The position numbers and the translations under genes are program-made. A DNA stretch of 13,479 nucleotides from an uncultured Succinatimonas sp. Lineage in GTDB: Bacteria > Pseudomonadota > Gammaproteobacteria > Enterobacterales > Succinivibrionaceae. The notes below the pieces were generated by a model. The model did not search any database. It was not told the origin of the DNA and worked only from the letters and a program-made list of their open reading frames with translations. Location: assembly GCA_937896115.1 (NCBI GenBank), contig CALBLB010000181.1:1-13479 (forward strand), read 5' to 3'. The stretch's first letter is position 1, and every line of letters begins with the position of its first letter. Positions 6,531 to 12,939 of this stretch are shown piece by piece.

Positions 6531-6607
6531 CGGTGATTGGCGCAGCCTGGTAGCGCACTATCTTAGGGAGGTAGGGGCCGTGGGTTCAAATCCCACATCA
6601 CCGACCA
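6531..6607 (+). tRNA. tRNA-Pro, apparent anticodon AGG
   Basis: A complete 77-nt cloverleaf with encoded CCA. The acceptor stem CGGTGAT/ATCACCG has the C1-G72 pair and A73 of bacterial tRNA-Pro. The D arm is GCGC-AGCCTGGTA-GCGC. The anticodon stem CTATC/GGTAG holds the loop TTAGGGA. The T arm is GTGGG-TTCAAAT-CCCAC. Reading position by position against E. coli proK, which has the same 5' half, bases 34-36 at 6565-6567 are A-G-G. G35 and G36 are the expected proline identity bases. A34 is unusual in bacteria, where tRNA-Arg(ACG) is the usual A34 tRNA. The tRNA would read CCU directly, or more codons if A34 is deaminated to inosine. Confidence 0.96.
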
Positions 6608-6616
6608 CTTCAAAAC

Positions 6617-6642
6617 ATCCGGTTTAATACCGGATTTTTTTT
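6617..6642 (+). terminator. Rho-independent terminator of tRNA-Pro
   Basis: ATCCGG and CCGGAT form a 6-bp stem with a 7-nt loop followed by eight T, starting 10 nt after the tRNA CCA end. Confidence 0.85.
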
Positions 6643-6672
6643 GCCAAAAATTTTGTGATTTCAAAACAATAT

Positions 6673-6870
6673 TCACATATTTCCCGTCGCCTTTTCTAAA
6701 ATTTTCCTCCAGTCACCAAAACGACGAAAACGAGACAAAGCTAAAATCGTCATATCATCGCTTTTAAGGTTCTGTTCATAGATCATCGTATCCCCGGTAC
6801 TGATTTTCCTGTCTTTTTCGGGATCTGTTTGCAAACAGTTACCAAACATCAGACTTATGCCGCAGATCAC
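6673..6870 (-). CDS. Doubtful small ORF, possible remnant of a LysM-like lipoprotein
   Basis: A 65-codon minus-strand reading frame beginning GTG at 6868-6870, without a recognisable Shine-Dalgarno. The N-terminal part (VICGISLMFGNC) looks like a short hydrophobic segment ending in cysteine, and the C-terminal part (TILALSRFRRFGDWRKILEK) faintly resembles a LysM core, but it stops before a complete domain. Just upstream, another frame reads I-K-T-F, as if a normal signal-peptide start had been lost by a small frameshift. It may be a decayed gene, a real small protein with an odd start, or chance. No homologue is recognised. Confidence 0.25.
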   Translation of the reverse strand: MICGISLMFGNCLQTDPEKDRKISTGDTMIYEQNLKSDDMTILALSRFRRFGDWRKILEKATGNM

Positions 6871-7010
6871 AAGTTTAAAAACGTCTTAATATTTTCTGAA
6901 AATCGTTATACTTTCCGTGCTTTTATTCATGGAACCTGACCATCTTTGACATTAGTCTAAAAGCAACAAAACTGTTACGGTATTTCAAAGCAATTACATG
7001 CGAGGTTGCA
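6871..7010 (+). promoter_or_regulatory. Presumed promoter region of the aldolase/TRAP operon
   Basis: A 140-bp AT-rich stretch before the aldolase gene. Candidate elements are TATACT at 6907-6912 (no good -35 at normal spacing) and TTGACA at 6946-6951 (no good -10 at 17 nt). Neither pair is complete, which would suit an activator-dependent promoter. A Shine-Dalgarno GAGG ends 6 nt before the ATG at 7011. Confidence 0.35.
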
Positions 7011-7943
7011 ATGTCATCTAAAAAATTCCCGGGCGGTGCTTGGCCGGTAATGCTTACTCCTTTTACTCAAGACTCCAAAGAAGTTGATTACGAAGGCTTA
7101 AAAGCCCTGACCGATTGGTATATTACCAACGGTTGCTCCGGTCTGTTTTCCGACTGTCAGTCAAGCGAAATGTTCTTTTTGTCAAAAGAAGAACGTGTAA
7201 ATATTGCCAAAACGGTAATTGAAACAGCCAAAGGCCGCGTTCCCGTCATTGTCTCAGGACACATATCAGACTCCTTTGAAGATCAGGTAGACGAATTGCA
7301 AGCCATCGCAGCCTTAAAGCCTGACGCTCTGATCTTCATCACCAATCGTTTTGCCAAAGAAAACGAAAGCGACGAAGTTTGGCTTGAAAACTTAAAGAAA
7401 GTAACCGACGCATTGCCAAAAGATCTGCCTTTGGGTCTTTACGAGTGCCCCTATCCTTACAAACGCCTTGTAAGCATAGAGAATTTAAAATGGTGTGCAA
7501 ACTCAGGGCGTTTCTTCTTCTTAAAGGATACCTGCTGTGATTTGGCCTTGTTAAAAGAACGTGCGGCAGCCGTCAAGGGCACCAATCTTAAGATTTACAA
7601 TGCCAACACTTCCACATTGCGTGACTCCATTTTGGCAGGATGCGAAGGTTTCTGCGGAGTTATGGCTTCATTCCAGATGAAACTTTACGCCTGGCTTTGT
7701 GATCACCTCGACGATCCTAAAGCTCAGAAGGTTCAGGATCTGCTCACGATCACATCTCTAATCGAAAGACAATATTATCCGGTAAACGCAAAGTATTATT
7801 TAAATAAATTCGAGGGTTTGCCCATTACCACAGGTACCAGAACCAAGGATTGCAACGGCCTTACCGAAACTTTCAAAGAAGAGGTAAGAGCTCTTAAAGC
7901 CTTGACCGACAGTACTGTTGAAGCCTTGGGTATCAAACTTTAA
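7011..7943 (+). CDS. DapA/NanA-superfamily class I aldolase (2-keto-3-deoxy acid aldolase-like)
   Basis: A 310-residue TIM-barrel aldolase of the dihydrodipicolinate synthase/N-acetylneuraminate lyase superfamily. WPVMLTPFTQD at 11-21, YECPYP with Tyr144, and FFLKD with the Schiff-base Lys172 are in the expected order. The loop that reads G-T-T-G-E in DapA is replaced by CSGLFSDCQSSEM near 42-54, so it is unlikely to be the lysine-pathway DapA. Campylobacter jejuni encodes a DapA-like protein in its L-fucose locus, and related enzymes split 2-keto-3-deoxy sugar acids to pyruvate and an aldehyde. It is the first gene of the plus-strand operon with the TRAP transporter and a second pyruvate aldolase. 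The exact substrate is not deducible; a 2-keto-3-deoxy-fuconate-type acid is a reasonable hypothesis. The Shine-Dalgarno is GAGG before the ATG. Confidence 0.87.
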   Translation: MSSKKFPGGAWPVMLTPFTQDSKEVDYEGLKALTDWYITNGCSGLFSDCQSSEMFFLSKEERVNIAKTVIETAKGRVPVIVSGHISDSFEDQVDELQAIAALKPDALIFITNRFAKENESDEVWLENLKKVTDALPKDLPLGLYECPYPYKRLVSIENLKWCANSGRFFFLKDTCCDLALLKERAAAVKGTNLKIYNANTSTLRDSILAGCEGFCGVMASFQMKLYAWLCDHLDDPKAQKVQDLLTITSLIERQYYPVNAKYYLNKFEGLPITTGTRTKDCNGLTETFKEEVRALKALTDSTVEALGIKL

Positions 7944-7953
7944 ATCAACTATA

Positions 7954-7980
7954 AGGATCCGTTTACCTACAGCGGATCCT
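7954..7980 (+). other. Hairpin between the aldolase gene and dctP
   Basis: AGGATCCG at 7954-7961 and CGGATCCT at 7973-7980 form a perfect 8-bp stem with an 11-nt loop, 10 nt after the aldolase stop. It is followed by GTTTACAAATT, a poor U-tract. Likely a weak attenuator or an mRNA-processing/stabilising stem ahead of the binding-protein gene. Confidence 0.5.
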
Positions 7981-8020
7981 GTTTACAAATTAAACAACAT
8001 CAGACATCAGGGGTACAACC

Positions 8021-9019
8021 ATGAAATATAAGACCACCGTTCTTGCTGCTGCCGTCGCCGCTTGCACCGTTTTTTGCGTCAGCTCCGTCAATGCAGCCGA
8101 ATTTGAATCCATGAAATTGTCTTTGGCTCATACCGCCGCAGCAAGTCACGCCCACAACCAAGCTGCCATGCTGTTTGCCAAGGAAGTGAGCGAAGCTACC
8201 GGCGGTAAGGTAAAAGTAGAGGTATACCCTGCAGGCGAATTGGGCGATCAGCCGGCTTTGCTTGATCAATGCTTCAACGGCGGCGATGTGGATTTGGTAA
8301 TCGCCTCCCAGTCCAACATGACCACCTATGTTCCTAAACTTGCCGCCTTGGGCGCACCGTTCCTCTTTAAAGACTACGATCAGGCTCATAAAGTCATCGA
8401 CGATTACATCATGCCGTGGATGAAAGCCGATGTTGAAGAAAAGATGAACATGGAGCCTCTGGGAGTATTTGATTACGGCTTCCGTCATGTCACTACCAAA
8501 GACATCGTGGTTAAAAACGCCGATGATCTCAAGGGTGTGAAGATCCGTGTTCCTGGCTCCGTAGGTCTGCTCGCCACTTTCGACGCCTTGGGTGCCAATA
8601 CTCAGACCATCGCCTACTCTGAGCTTTACCAGTCCTTAAAACAGGGTGTGGTCGATGCCGAGGAAAACCCCGTTGCTACCATTTTGGCAGACTCTTTCTA
8701 TGAGTGCCAGAATCAGCTGTCTCTTACCGGACACTTCTTCGACATGCAGGCTTTGCTCATCAACAAAGATAAATTTGATGAAATGAGCCCTGATCTGCAG
8801 AAGGTCATTCAAAAGGCCGCCACCGACGCTCAAAACCTCACCCGTCAGCTGATCTCAGGTCAGGAAGCGGACATCATTGCCAAGCTCAAGAGCAAAGGCA
8901 TGAATGTTACCGAAGTTGACAAACAGAGCTTTAAGGACAAGATGGGCCCTGCCTACGAGAAGATTGCCAAACTTTGCGGTCAGGAAGAACTTGACAATCT
9001 GTTGAAGGCCATCAAGTGA
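8021..9019 (+). CDS. dctP: TRAP transporter periplasmic solute-binding protein (DctP family)
   Basis: A 332-residue secreted protein. Residues 1-25 are a signal peptide (MKYK, a hydrophobic stretch, then VNA-A). Family signs follow: KLSLAHTAAASHAHNQAAMLFAKEV near 32-56, YPAGELGDQ at 69-77, DLVIASQS near 91-98, DDLKGVKIRVPG at 168-179 and DAEENPVATI near 212-221. Arg176 in KIRVPG is the position of the conserved arginine that salt-bridges a carboxylate in TRAP binding proteins, so the ligand is probably an acid. Arg155 (GFRHVT) is also conserved. The Shine-Dalgarno is AGGGG, 7 nt before the ATG. It is separated from dctM by a strong terminator, which should make it the most abundant subunit. 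The association with two pyruvate aldolases suggests a sugar-acid ligand (inference). Confidence 0.95.
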   Translation: MKYKTTVLAAAVAACTVFCVSSVNAAEFESMKLSLAHTAAASHAHNQAAMLFAKEVSEATGGKVKVEVYPAGELGDQPALLDQCFNGGDVDLVIASQSNMTTYVPKLAALGAPFLFKDYDQAHKVIDDYIMPWMKADVEEKMNMEPLGVFDYGFRHVTTKDIVVKNADDLKGVKIRVPGSVGLLATFDALGANTQTIAYSELYQSLKQGVVDAEENPVATILADSFYECQNQLSLTGHFFDMQALLINKDKFDEMSPDLQKVIQKAATDAQNLTRQLISGQEADIIAKLKSKGMNVTEVDKQSFKDKMGPAYEKIAKLCGQEELDNLLKAIK

Positions 9020-9049
9020 TCATGCCTTAAGGCTAAACACTTATGAAAG

Positions 9050-9084
9050 AGCACGATTTAGCCTTACTGAATCGTGCTTTTTTT
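9050..9084 (+). terminator. Intrinsic terminator between dctP and dctM
   Basis: AGCACGATT at 9050-9058 pairs perfectly with AATCGTGCT at 9070-9078 across an 11-nt loop, followed directly by a run of seven T ending at 9084. This is a textbook terminator inside the operon, so read-through to dctM and dctQ is probably partial. Confidence 0.85.
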
Positions 9085-9110
9085 AACCGCTTAAATTAGG
9101 TGCCACCACC

Positions 9111-10406
9111 ATGATAATGTTTATTATGTTTTTCGGCGTGCTGGTTACGCTGTTTATAGGCGTAACCACAGCAGGCAGTATGGCTTTCATTTCCATTGCC
9201 ACTTATTTCGGCATGGGTGAGGCCAACTTAAATAATATGGTACGTCTGCCCTCAAGTATGTACGATCAGGTCAAGGGCATTACCCTCATGGCTATTCCCT
9301 TCTTTTTGCTCATGGGTAACTTCATGAACAAGGGCGGCGTGTCAAAAGATCTTTTTGCCTTTGCCAGAGCCTGTTTGGGACATCGTTGGGGTGGACTTGC
9401 CAATGCCGCCATCGCCTCGTGCATGATCATGTCCGCAATGTCAGGATCTGCAGCAGCCGTGGCAGCCGGTGTCGGCATGATAGCCATTGCCGAAATGCGC
9501 CGTACCGGATACGATCAGCCCTTCTCCTGTGCAGCCATCGCCGCAGGCGGCGGTTTGGGACCTATCATTCCTCCTTCAATCACCCTGATCCTGTTTGCAT
9601 CATTAGTTCCGGGAACCTCAGTCAACGCGCTCTTTTTAGGCGCCATCCCCGGAATTCTTACCGGTTTGCTGTTCATACTCTATTCAAGTTATGAAGCCCG
9701 TCACTCCAATTTCGGCAAAGTACCTGCAGTTCCCGTGCATGAGCGCATTCAATTGGGTATGAAAGCCATTTGGGCATTGCTTATTCCGGTGATCGTATTA
9801 GGAGGTATTTTCGTAGGTCTCTTTACGGCTACCGAAGCTGCCGCCGTCGCGGCTTTCTATGCCATGCTGTTGGGTTTTTTCAAATATCGCAAATTAAAAC
9901 TTGCCGATCTGCCGGGCATTTTCTGGGCGACTGCAAAATCCACAGGACAGATCATGTTCGTGATCGCAACCGCAGCTTTCTTCCAGCACGTATTGCTTAA
10001 GACCAGAATTCCTCACATGGTGGTGCAACAGATGGTTGATACCTTCTCAAACATCACCCCCATTCTGATCATGATCATCATCCTGCTGCTCATCATGGGC
10101 TGCTTTATGGAAGGCACGGCCATTTTGCTCATCACCGTACCTATTTTCTACCCTTTGTCAGTAGCCTATCACTACCCTACCGTACAGCTTGCCATCGTCA
10201 TGTGCATTGCCTTGGCTTCAGGAGTGTTAACGCCGCCTGTCGGGCTTAACCTATATGTAATGTCGTCCATTACCAAGGAAAAAGTCATGAACATAGGTAA
10301 AGCTGCAGTGCCTTTCGTACTCATAATGATCTTCGTAACTTTGCTGGTAGCGTTCGTCGAACCTTTGACCACCTGGTTACCTACTTATTTAGGCTACGGA
10401 GTTTAA
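9111..10406 (+). CDS. dctM: TRAP transporter large membrane subunit (DctM family)
   Basis: A 431-residue, highly hydrophobic protein of standard DctM length with about 11-13 membrane segments. Typical features are the early MAIPFFLLMGNFMNKGG motif, AMSGSAAAVAAGVGMIAIAEM, AAGGGLGPIIPPSI (the re-entrant ion/substrate-site motif), a duplicated LTPPVGLNLYVM in the second half, and a conserved hydrophobic C-terminus. It is the transport channel of the DctPQM sodium-linked importer. The ATG at 9111-9113 is chosen, preceded by a weak AGGTG; two more in-frame ATGs follow within six codons. It comes before dctQ, unlike the more usual P-Q-M order. The gap to dctQ is 9 bp, with the dctQ Shine-Dalgarno overlapping the dctM stop. 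Confidence 0.95.
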   Translation: MIMFIMFFGVLVTLFIGVTTAGSMAFISIATYFGMGEANLNNMVRLPSSMYDQVKGITLMAIPFFLLMGNFMNKGGVSKDLFAFARACLGHRWGGLANAAIASCMIMSAMSGSAAAVAAGVGMIAIAEMRRTGYDQPFSCAAIAAGGGLGPIIPPSITLILFASLVPGTSVNALFLGAIPGILTGLLFILYSSYEARHSNFGKVPAVPVHERIQLGMKAIWALLIPVIVLGGIFVGLFTATEAAAVAAFYAMLLGFFKYRKLKLADLPGIFWATAKSTGQIMFVIATAAFFQHVLLKTRIPHMVVQQMVDTFSNITPILIMIIILLLIMGCFMEGTAILLITVPIFYPLSVAYHYPTVQLAIVMCIALASGVLTPPVGLNLYVMSSITKEKVMNIGKAAVPFVLIMIFVTLLVAFVEPLTTWLPTYLGYGV

Positions 10407-10415
10407 GGAGTTACC

Positions 10416-11039
10416 ATGAAAGCTTATTTCAAATCCGAAGCCGTGGTTGGAAAAATTACCCGCGCGCTTGCAGGTTTCTGCCTTATGGTGGTATTTGCTC
10501 TGTTTTTACTGAACATCCTGACCAGAGCCTCGTTCATTTCGTGGAATCCCACCTGGATAGATGAAATAATCCAGTTCTTCCTCGTATACATGATCTTTTT
10601 ATCCGCAGCGGAACTCGTGCGTACCGGGGATCATTTCATGGTGGACATTCTGGTAGACAAGATGCACGGAAAAGCCTCAGGCCGCTACTGCCGCCTGATC
10701 TCAACCGTGATCATGCTTATAACCTACGCCGTGATCCTTTATTTCGGCGTCAAACTGTGCATGAAGACCAACGTCAAAGCTACCTTTACCCTGCCTTCAG
10801 TGGTAAAGATGTCCTGGTTTTATGCCTGTATTCCGCTTTCGGCTTTCTTTATGGTGATCTATGCCGTACGCGACGTAATTTATGCCGTGCAGGACATCAT
10901 AACCAAAGGTGAAATAACGCGCAGACAGGATCTTGAAAAACAAGCCGCTCTAAGCGAGGACGAGGATGCCAAGGCCATAGCCGAAGCTGCGGCAGCTTTG
11001 GAAAAAGAAGCTAAAAAAGATACTCAGGAGCGTATATGA
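10416..11039 (+). CDS. dctQ: TRAP transporter small membrane subunit (DctQ family) with long charged C-terminal tail
   Basis: A 207-residue protein with four membrane helices near 17-36, 52-66, 95-115 and 130-155. SWNPTWIDEIIQFFLVYMIFLSAAELVRTGDHFMVD at about 42-77 matches the DctQ signature (W-x-D-E, then R-x-x-x-H-F/I-x-V-D). It stabilises DctM and is needed for transport. From about residue 163 a 45-residue tail rich in Glu, Lys and Ala (SEDEDAKAIAEAAAALEKEA) extends into the cytoplasm, longer than usual and likely helical or coiled. The Shine-Dalgarno AAGGAG precedes the ATG at good spacing. The last 4 bp overlap the next aldolase gene (ATGA), implying coupled translation. Confidence 0.93.
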   Translation: MKAYFKSEAVVGKITRALAGFCLMVVFALFLLNILTRASFISWNPTWIDEIIQFFLVYMIFLSAAELVRTGDHFMVDILVDKMHGKASGRYCRLISTVIMLITYAVILYFGVKLCMKTNVKATFTLPSVVKMSWFYACIPLSAFFMVIYAVRDVIYAVQDIITKGEITRRQDLEKQAALSEDEDAKAIAEAAAALEKEAKKDTQERI

Positions 11040-11806
11040 ACAAATTCAAAGAACGCTTGTTAAAAGGCGAGAGCCTCATAGGCTTTGAAGTAGATTTGGC
11101 CGAGCCCTGCATTTCTGAAATGGCTGCAGCCTGCGGTTTTGACTTCATCTGGGTAGATACTGAACATCAGGCCCAGGATTACGAAACCGTACTTAATCAA
11201 ATCATTGCCTGTAAGGCAGGAGGTGCAGCCTCTTTAGTCCGCGTTCCGCAAAACGAGCCTTTCTTGGCAAAGCGCGTTTTGGAAATGGGGCCTGACGGCA
11301 TTATTTTCCCTAACGTAAATTCCGCTGCAGAACTGCAAAAAGCCATGGACGCCTGTCTCTATCCTCCTTTGGGAAAACGCGGATTCGGGCCCAAGCGTGC
11401 CTGCGGTTACGGCAGGATCCCTCTTGATGAGTACATCAAAGAAGCTCCCGATGCCATGTGCCGTTTTGCCCAAATAGAACACGTAGATGCGGTAAACGAT
11501 TTGGACAACATGCTCAAAATAAAAGGATGCGACGGCTTCATCGTAGGACCATGCGATCTCTCTGGTTCTATCGGACTGCTTAATGAGACCAAGCACGAGA
11601 AAGTAGTCGAACTGATGAAAATCGTGATAGCCAAATGTCAAAAAGCGCATAAGCCGATAGGAGTGGCCGCAGCTTATGCAGGAGCTGATGACATCAGGTT
11701 CTGGAAGGATTTGGGCTTCCAGTTCATTTCCTCTGGAACCGACACTGCAGCCATCATCGACCGTTGCAAAGAACAGGTTCAGGTGATGTCAAAAATATTC
11801 AGCTAA
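11036..11806 (+). CDS. HpcH/HpaI-family class II pyruvate aldolase (2-keto-3-deoxy-L-rhamnonate aldolase-like)
   Basis: A 256-residue cytoplasmic, metal-dependent aldolase of normal family length. The expected residues are in place: His44 in WVDTEHQ (general base), Arg69 in LVRVP (pyruvate carboxylate), Glu148 in QIEHVDAV and Asp174 in GPCDLSGSIG (metal ligands), plus PPLGKRGFGP at 110-119. Relatives are HpaI, GarL and RhmA, which cleave 2-keto-3-deoxy or 4-hydroxy-2-keto acids to pyruvate and an aldehyde. RhmA yields lactaldehyde from 2-keto-3-deoxy-L-rhamnonate, the 6-deoxy-sugar route most relevant beside fucI. Translation is coupled to dctQ by a 4-bp overlap. Substrate is inferred; GarL-type tartronate-semialdehyde formation is an alternative. 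It is the last gene before a strong terminator. Confidence 0.9.
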   Translation: MNKFKERLLKGESLIGFEVDLAEPCISEMAAACGFDFIWVDTEHQAQDYETVLNQIIACKAGGAASLVRVPQNEPFLAKRVLEMGPDGIIFPNVNSAAELQKAMDACLYPPLGKRGFGPKRACGYGRIPLDEYIKEAPDAMCRFAQIEHVDAVNDLDNMLKIKGCDGFIVGPCDLSGSIGLLNETKHEKVVELMKIVIAKCQKAHKPIGVAAAYAGADDIRFWKDLGFQFISSGTDTAAIIDRCKEQVQVMSKIFS

Positions 11807-11814
11807 ATTTTACA

Positions 11815-11843
11815 GGGGGACTTAAGTCCCCCGTTTTTTTTTT
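11815..11843 (+). terminator. Intrinsic terminator ending the aldolase/TRAP operon
   Basis: GGGGGACTTAAGTCCCCC at 11815-11832 is a perfect 18-bp palindrome, followed by G and ten T (11834-11843). The T-run overlaps the stop codon of the convergent lptF by two bases. The mirror strand has no good T-run, so lptF is probably not terminated by it efficiently. Confidence 0.93.
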
Positions 11844-12939
11844 AAGCTTTCTTTCTGCGAAATAAGAACCTGCCCTGCAGATTTAAAGGAAATACCGCCA
11901 GCAACAAGAATACCGCGGGAACTAGGTATAAGCCCGGCAACATCCACATGCGCCCTGCATTGATCATATTACGCATGGCCAAAAGCAGCAGATAATAGGC
12001 AGCATAAATCAAAATAGCCTGCCACAGTCTTGAAAAACGTCCCTGACGCGGATTAACCATGGCCAAAGGTACTGCAATCATCGTAAGCACGATCACCGCA
12101 AATACCGGAGCCAAACGCCACTGCAACTCAAGACGGGAGGCATGATCATCTGCTCTTAAAAGAGAGATCGTTGAAACGGCGCTGATATCGTTTTCATCGA
12201 TACGCTGAGCTTCATTAAAACCTACAGGAAGCTTTGACGAGGAAAAAGCAATACTGCGGTACGAGCCGTTTTTAGGATCGCGTTCATAGCGATTTCCCCG
12301 TCCTAAATCGAGCCATTGATACCCCTCATCATCATAGGAAACTTCGCCGCTTACCGATGCCGTAAATGAACTGTCTGCGCCGAAGCTGTTATTCATCACA
12401 TAAACATTACCCATGTGACGTTCCTGATTGCTGCGCCCCTGGACGTTTTCAATATAGATCACATAATTGTTCTCACCCGACGAGAAATTCACAAATCTGC
12501 CGCTTTCTATGGGCAGATAGCGCGGATTGTTCTGGGCGTCCTGACGCAATTGCAATTGGGCCTTAGAAGCCTCGGGCATGAAATATAATGAATTCAATGC
12601 CGCTGCAAGCGCAGTGAATACTGACAGCAATAAAGCGATCTTAAGAACAGATGCATCCGAAAACCCAGATGATCTCATCACCACCATTTCAGAATCTGAG
12701 CATATACGTCCTACTGCACTTATTACCGCCACGAACAATGACAAAGGCAACATGAGGTAGCAGATTGAAGGTACCGAATAAGTCACCATTGAAAAAACTA
12801 CGTCGGCAGGAGTATCCCCGGAGGCGGCTCTGCCTATGTAGCGAATGAGACTTTGGCATAAAAATACCGATAAAAGCACCGCGAAGGTGACTATCTGAAC
12901 TTTTAAGATCTCTTTAAAAATATAGCGATTTAGGATCAT
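11842..12939 (-). CDS. lptF: LPS export ABC transporter permease LptF
   Basis: A 365-residue inner-membrane protein (E. coli LptF is 366). It starts MILNRYIFKEILKVQ with a membrane helix at about 14-34, has two more helices near 55-77 and 98-118, a large periplasmic beta-jellyroll domain at about 125-270, and three C-terminal helices. The cytoplasmic coupling segment SDSEMVVMRSSG at 81-92 and NPRQGRF at 296-302 are LptF/LptG hallmarks. With LptG and the LptB ATPase it extracts lipopolysaccharide from the inner membrane. The ATG overlaps the stop of the upstream gene by 4 bp (ATGA). LptF rather than LptG is favoured by the RYI-F-K-E start and the NPRQGRF segment. lptG, often next downstream, is absent; the convergent aldolase operon lies there instead. 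Confidence 0.92.
   Translation of the reverse strand: MILNRYIFKEILKVQIVTFAVLLSVFLCQSLIRYIGRAASGDTPADVVFSMVTYSVPSICYLMLPLSLFVAVISAVGRICSDSEMVVMRSSGFSDASVLKIALLLSVFTALAAALNSLYFMPEASKAQLQLRQDAQNNPRYLPIESGRFVNFSSGENNYVIYIENVQGRSNQERHMGNVYVMNNSFGADSSFTASVSGEVSYDDEGYQWLDLGRGNRYERDPKNGSYRSIAFSSSKLPVGFNEAQRIDENDISAVSTISLLRADDHASRLELQWRLAPVFAVIVLTMIAVPLAMVNPRQGRFSRLWQAILIYAAYYLLLLAMRNMINAGRMWMLPGLYLVPAVFLLLAVFPLNLQGRFLFRRKKA

Noticed and set aside
6531..6607. tRNA-Pro as an integration (att) site for a mobile element
   Set aside because: I saw no integrase gene and no repeat of the tRNA 3' end in the window.
7011..7943. Naming the aldolase dapA
   Set aside because: The G-T-T-G-E loop is replaced and the neighbours are transport and sugar-acid genes, not lysine biosynthesis.
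8000..8488. A 162-codon minus-strand open frame opposite dctP
   Set aside because: Antisense shadow of dctP; no domain pattern and no ribosome-binding context supporting a gene.
11234..11650. Minus-strand open frames opposite the HpcH-type aldolase
   Set aside because: They lie entirely within a well-supported aldolase gene and have no recognisable product.
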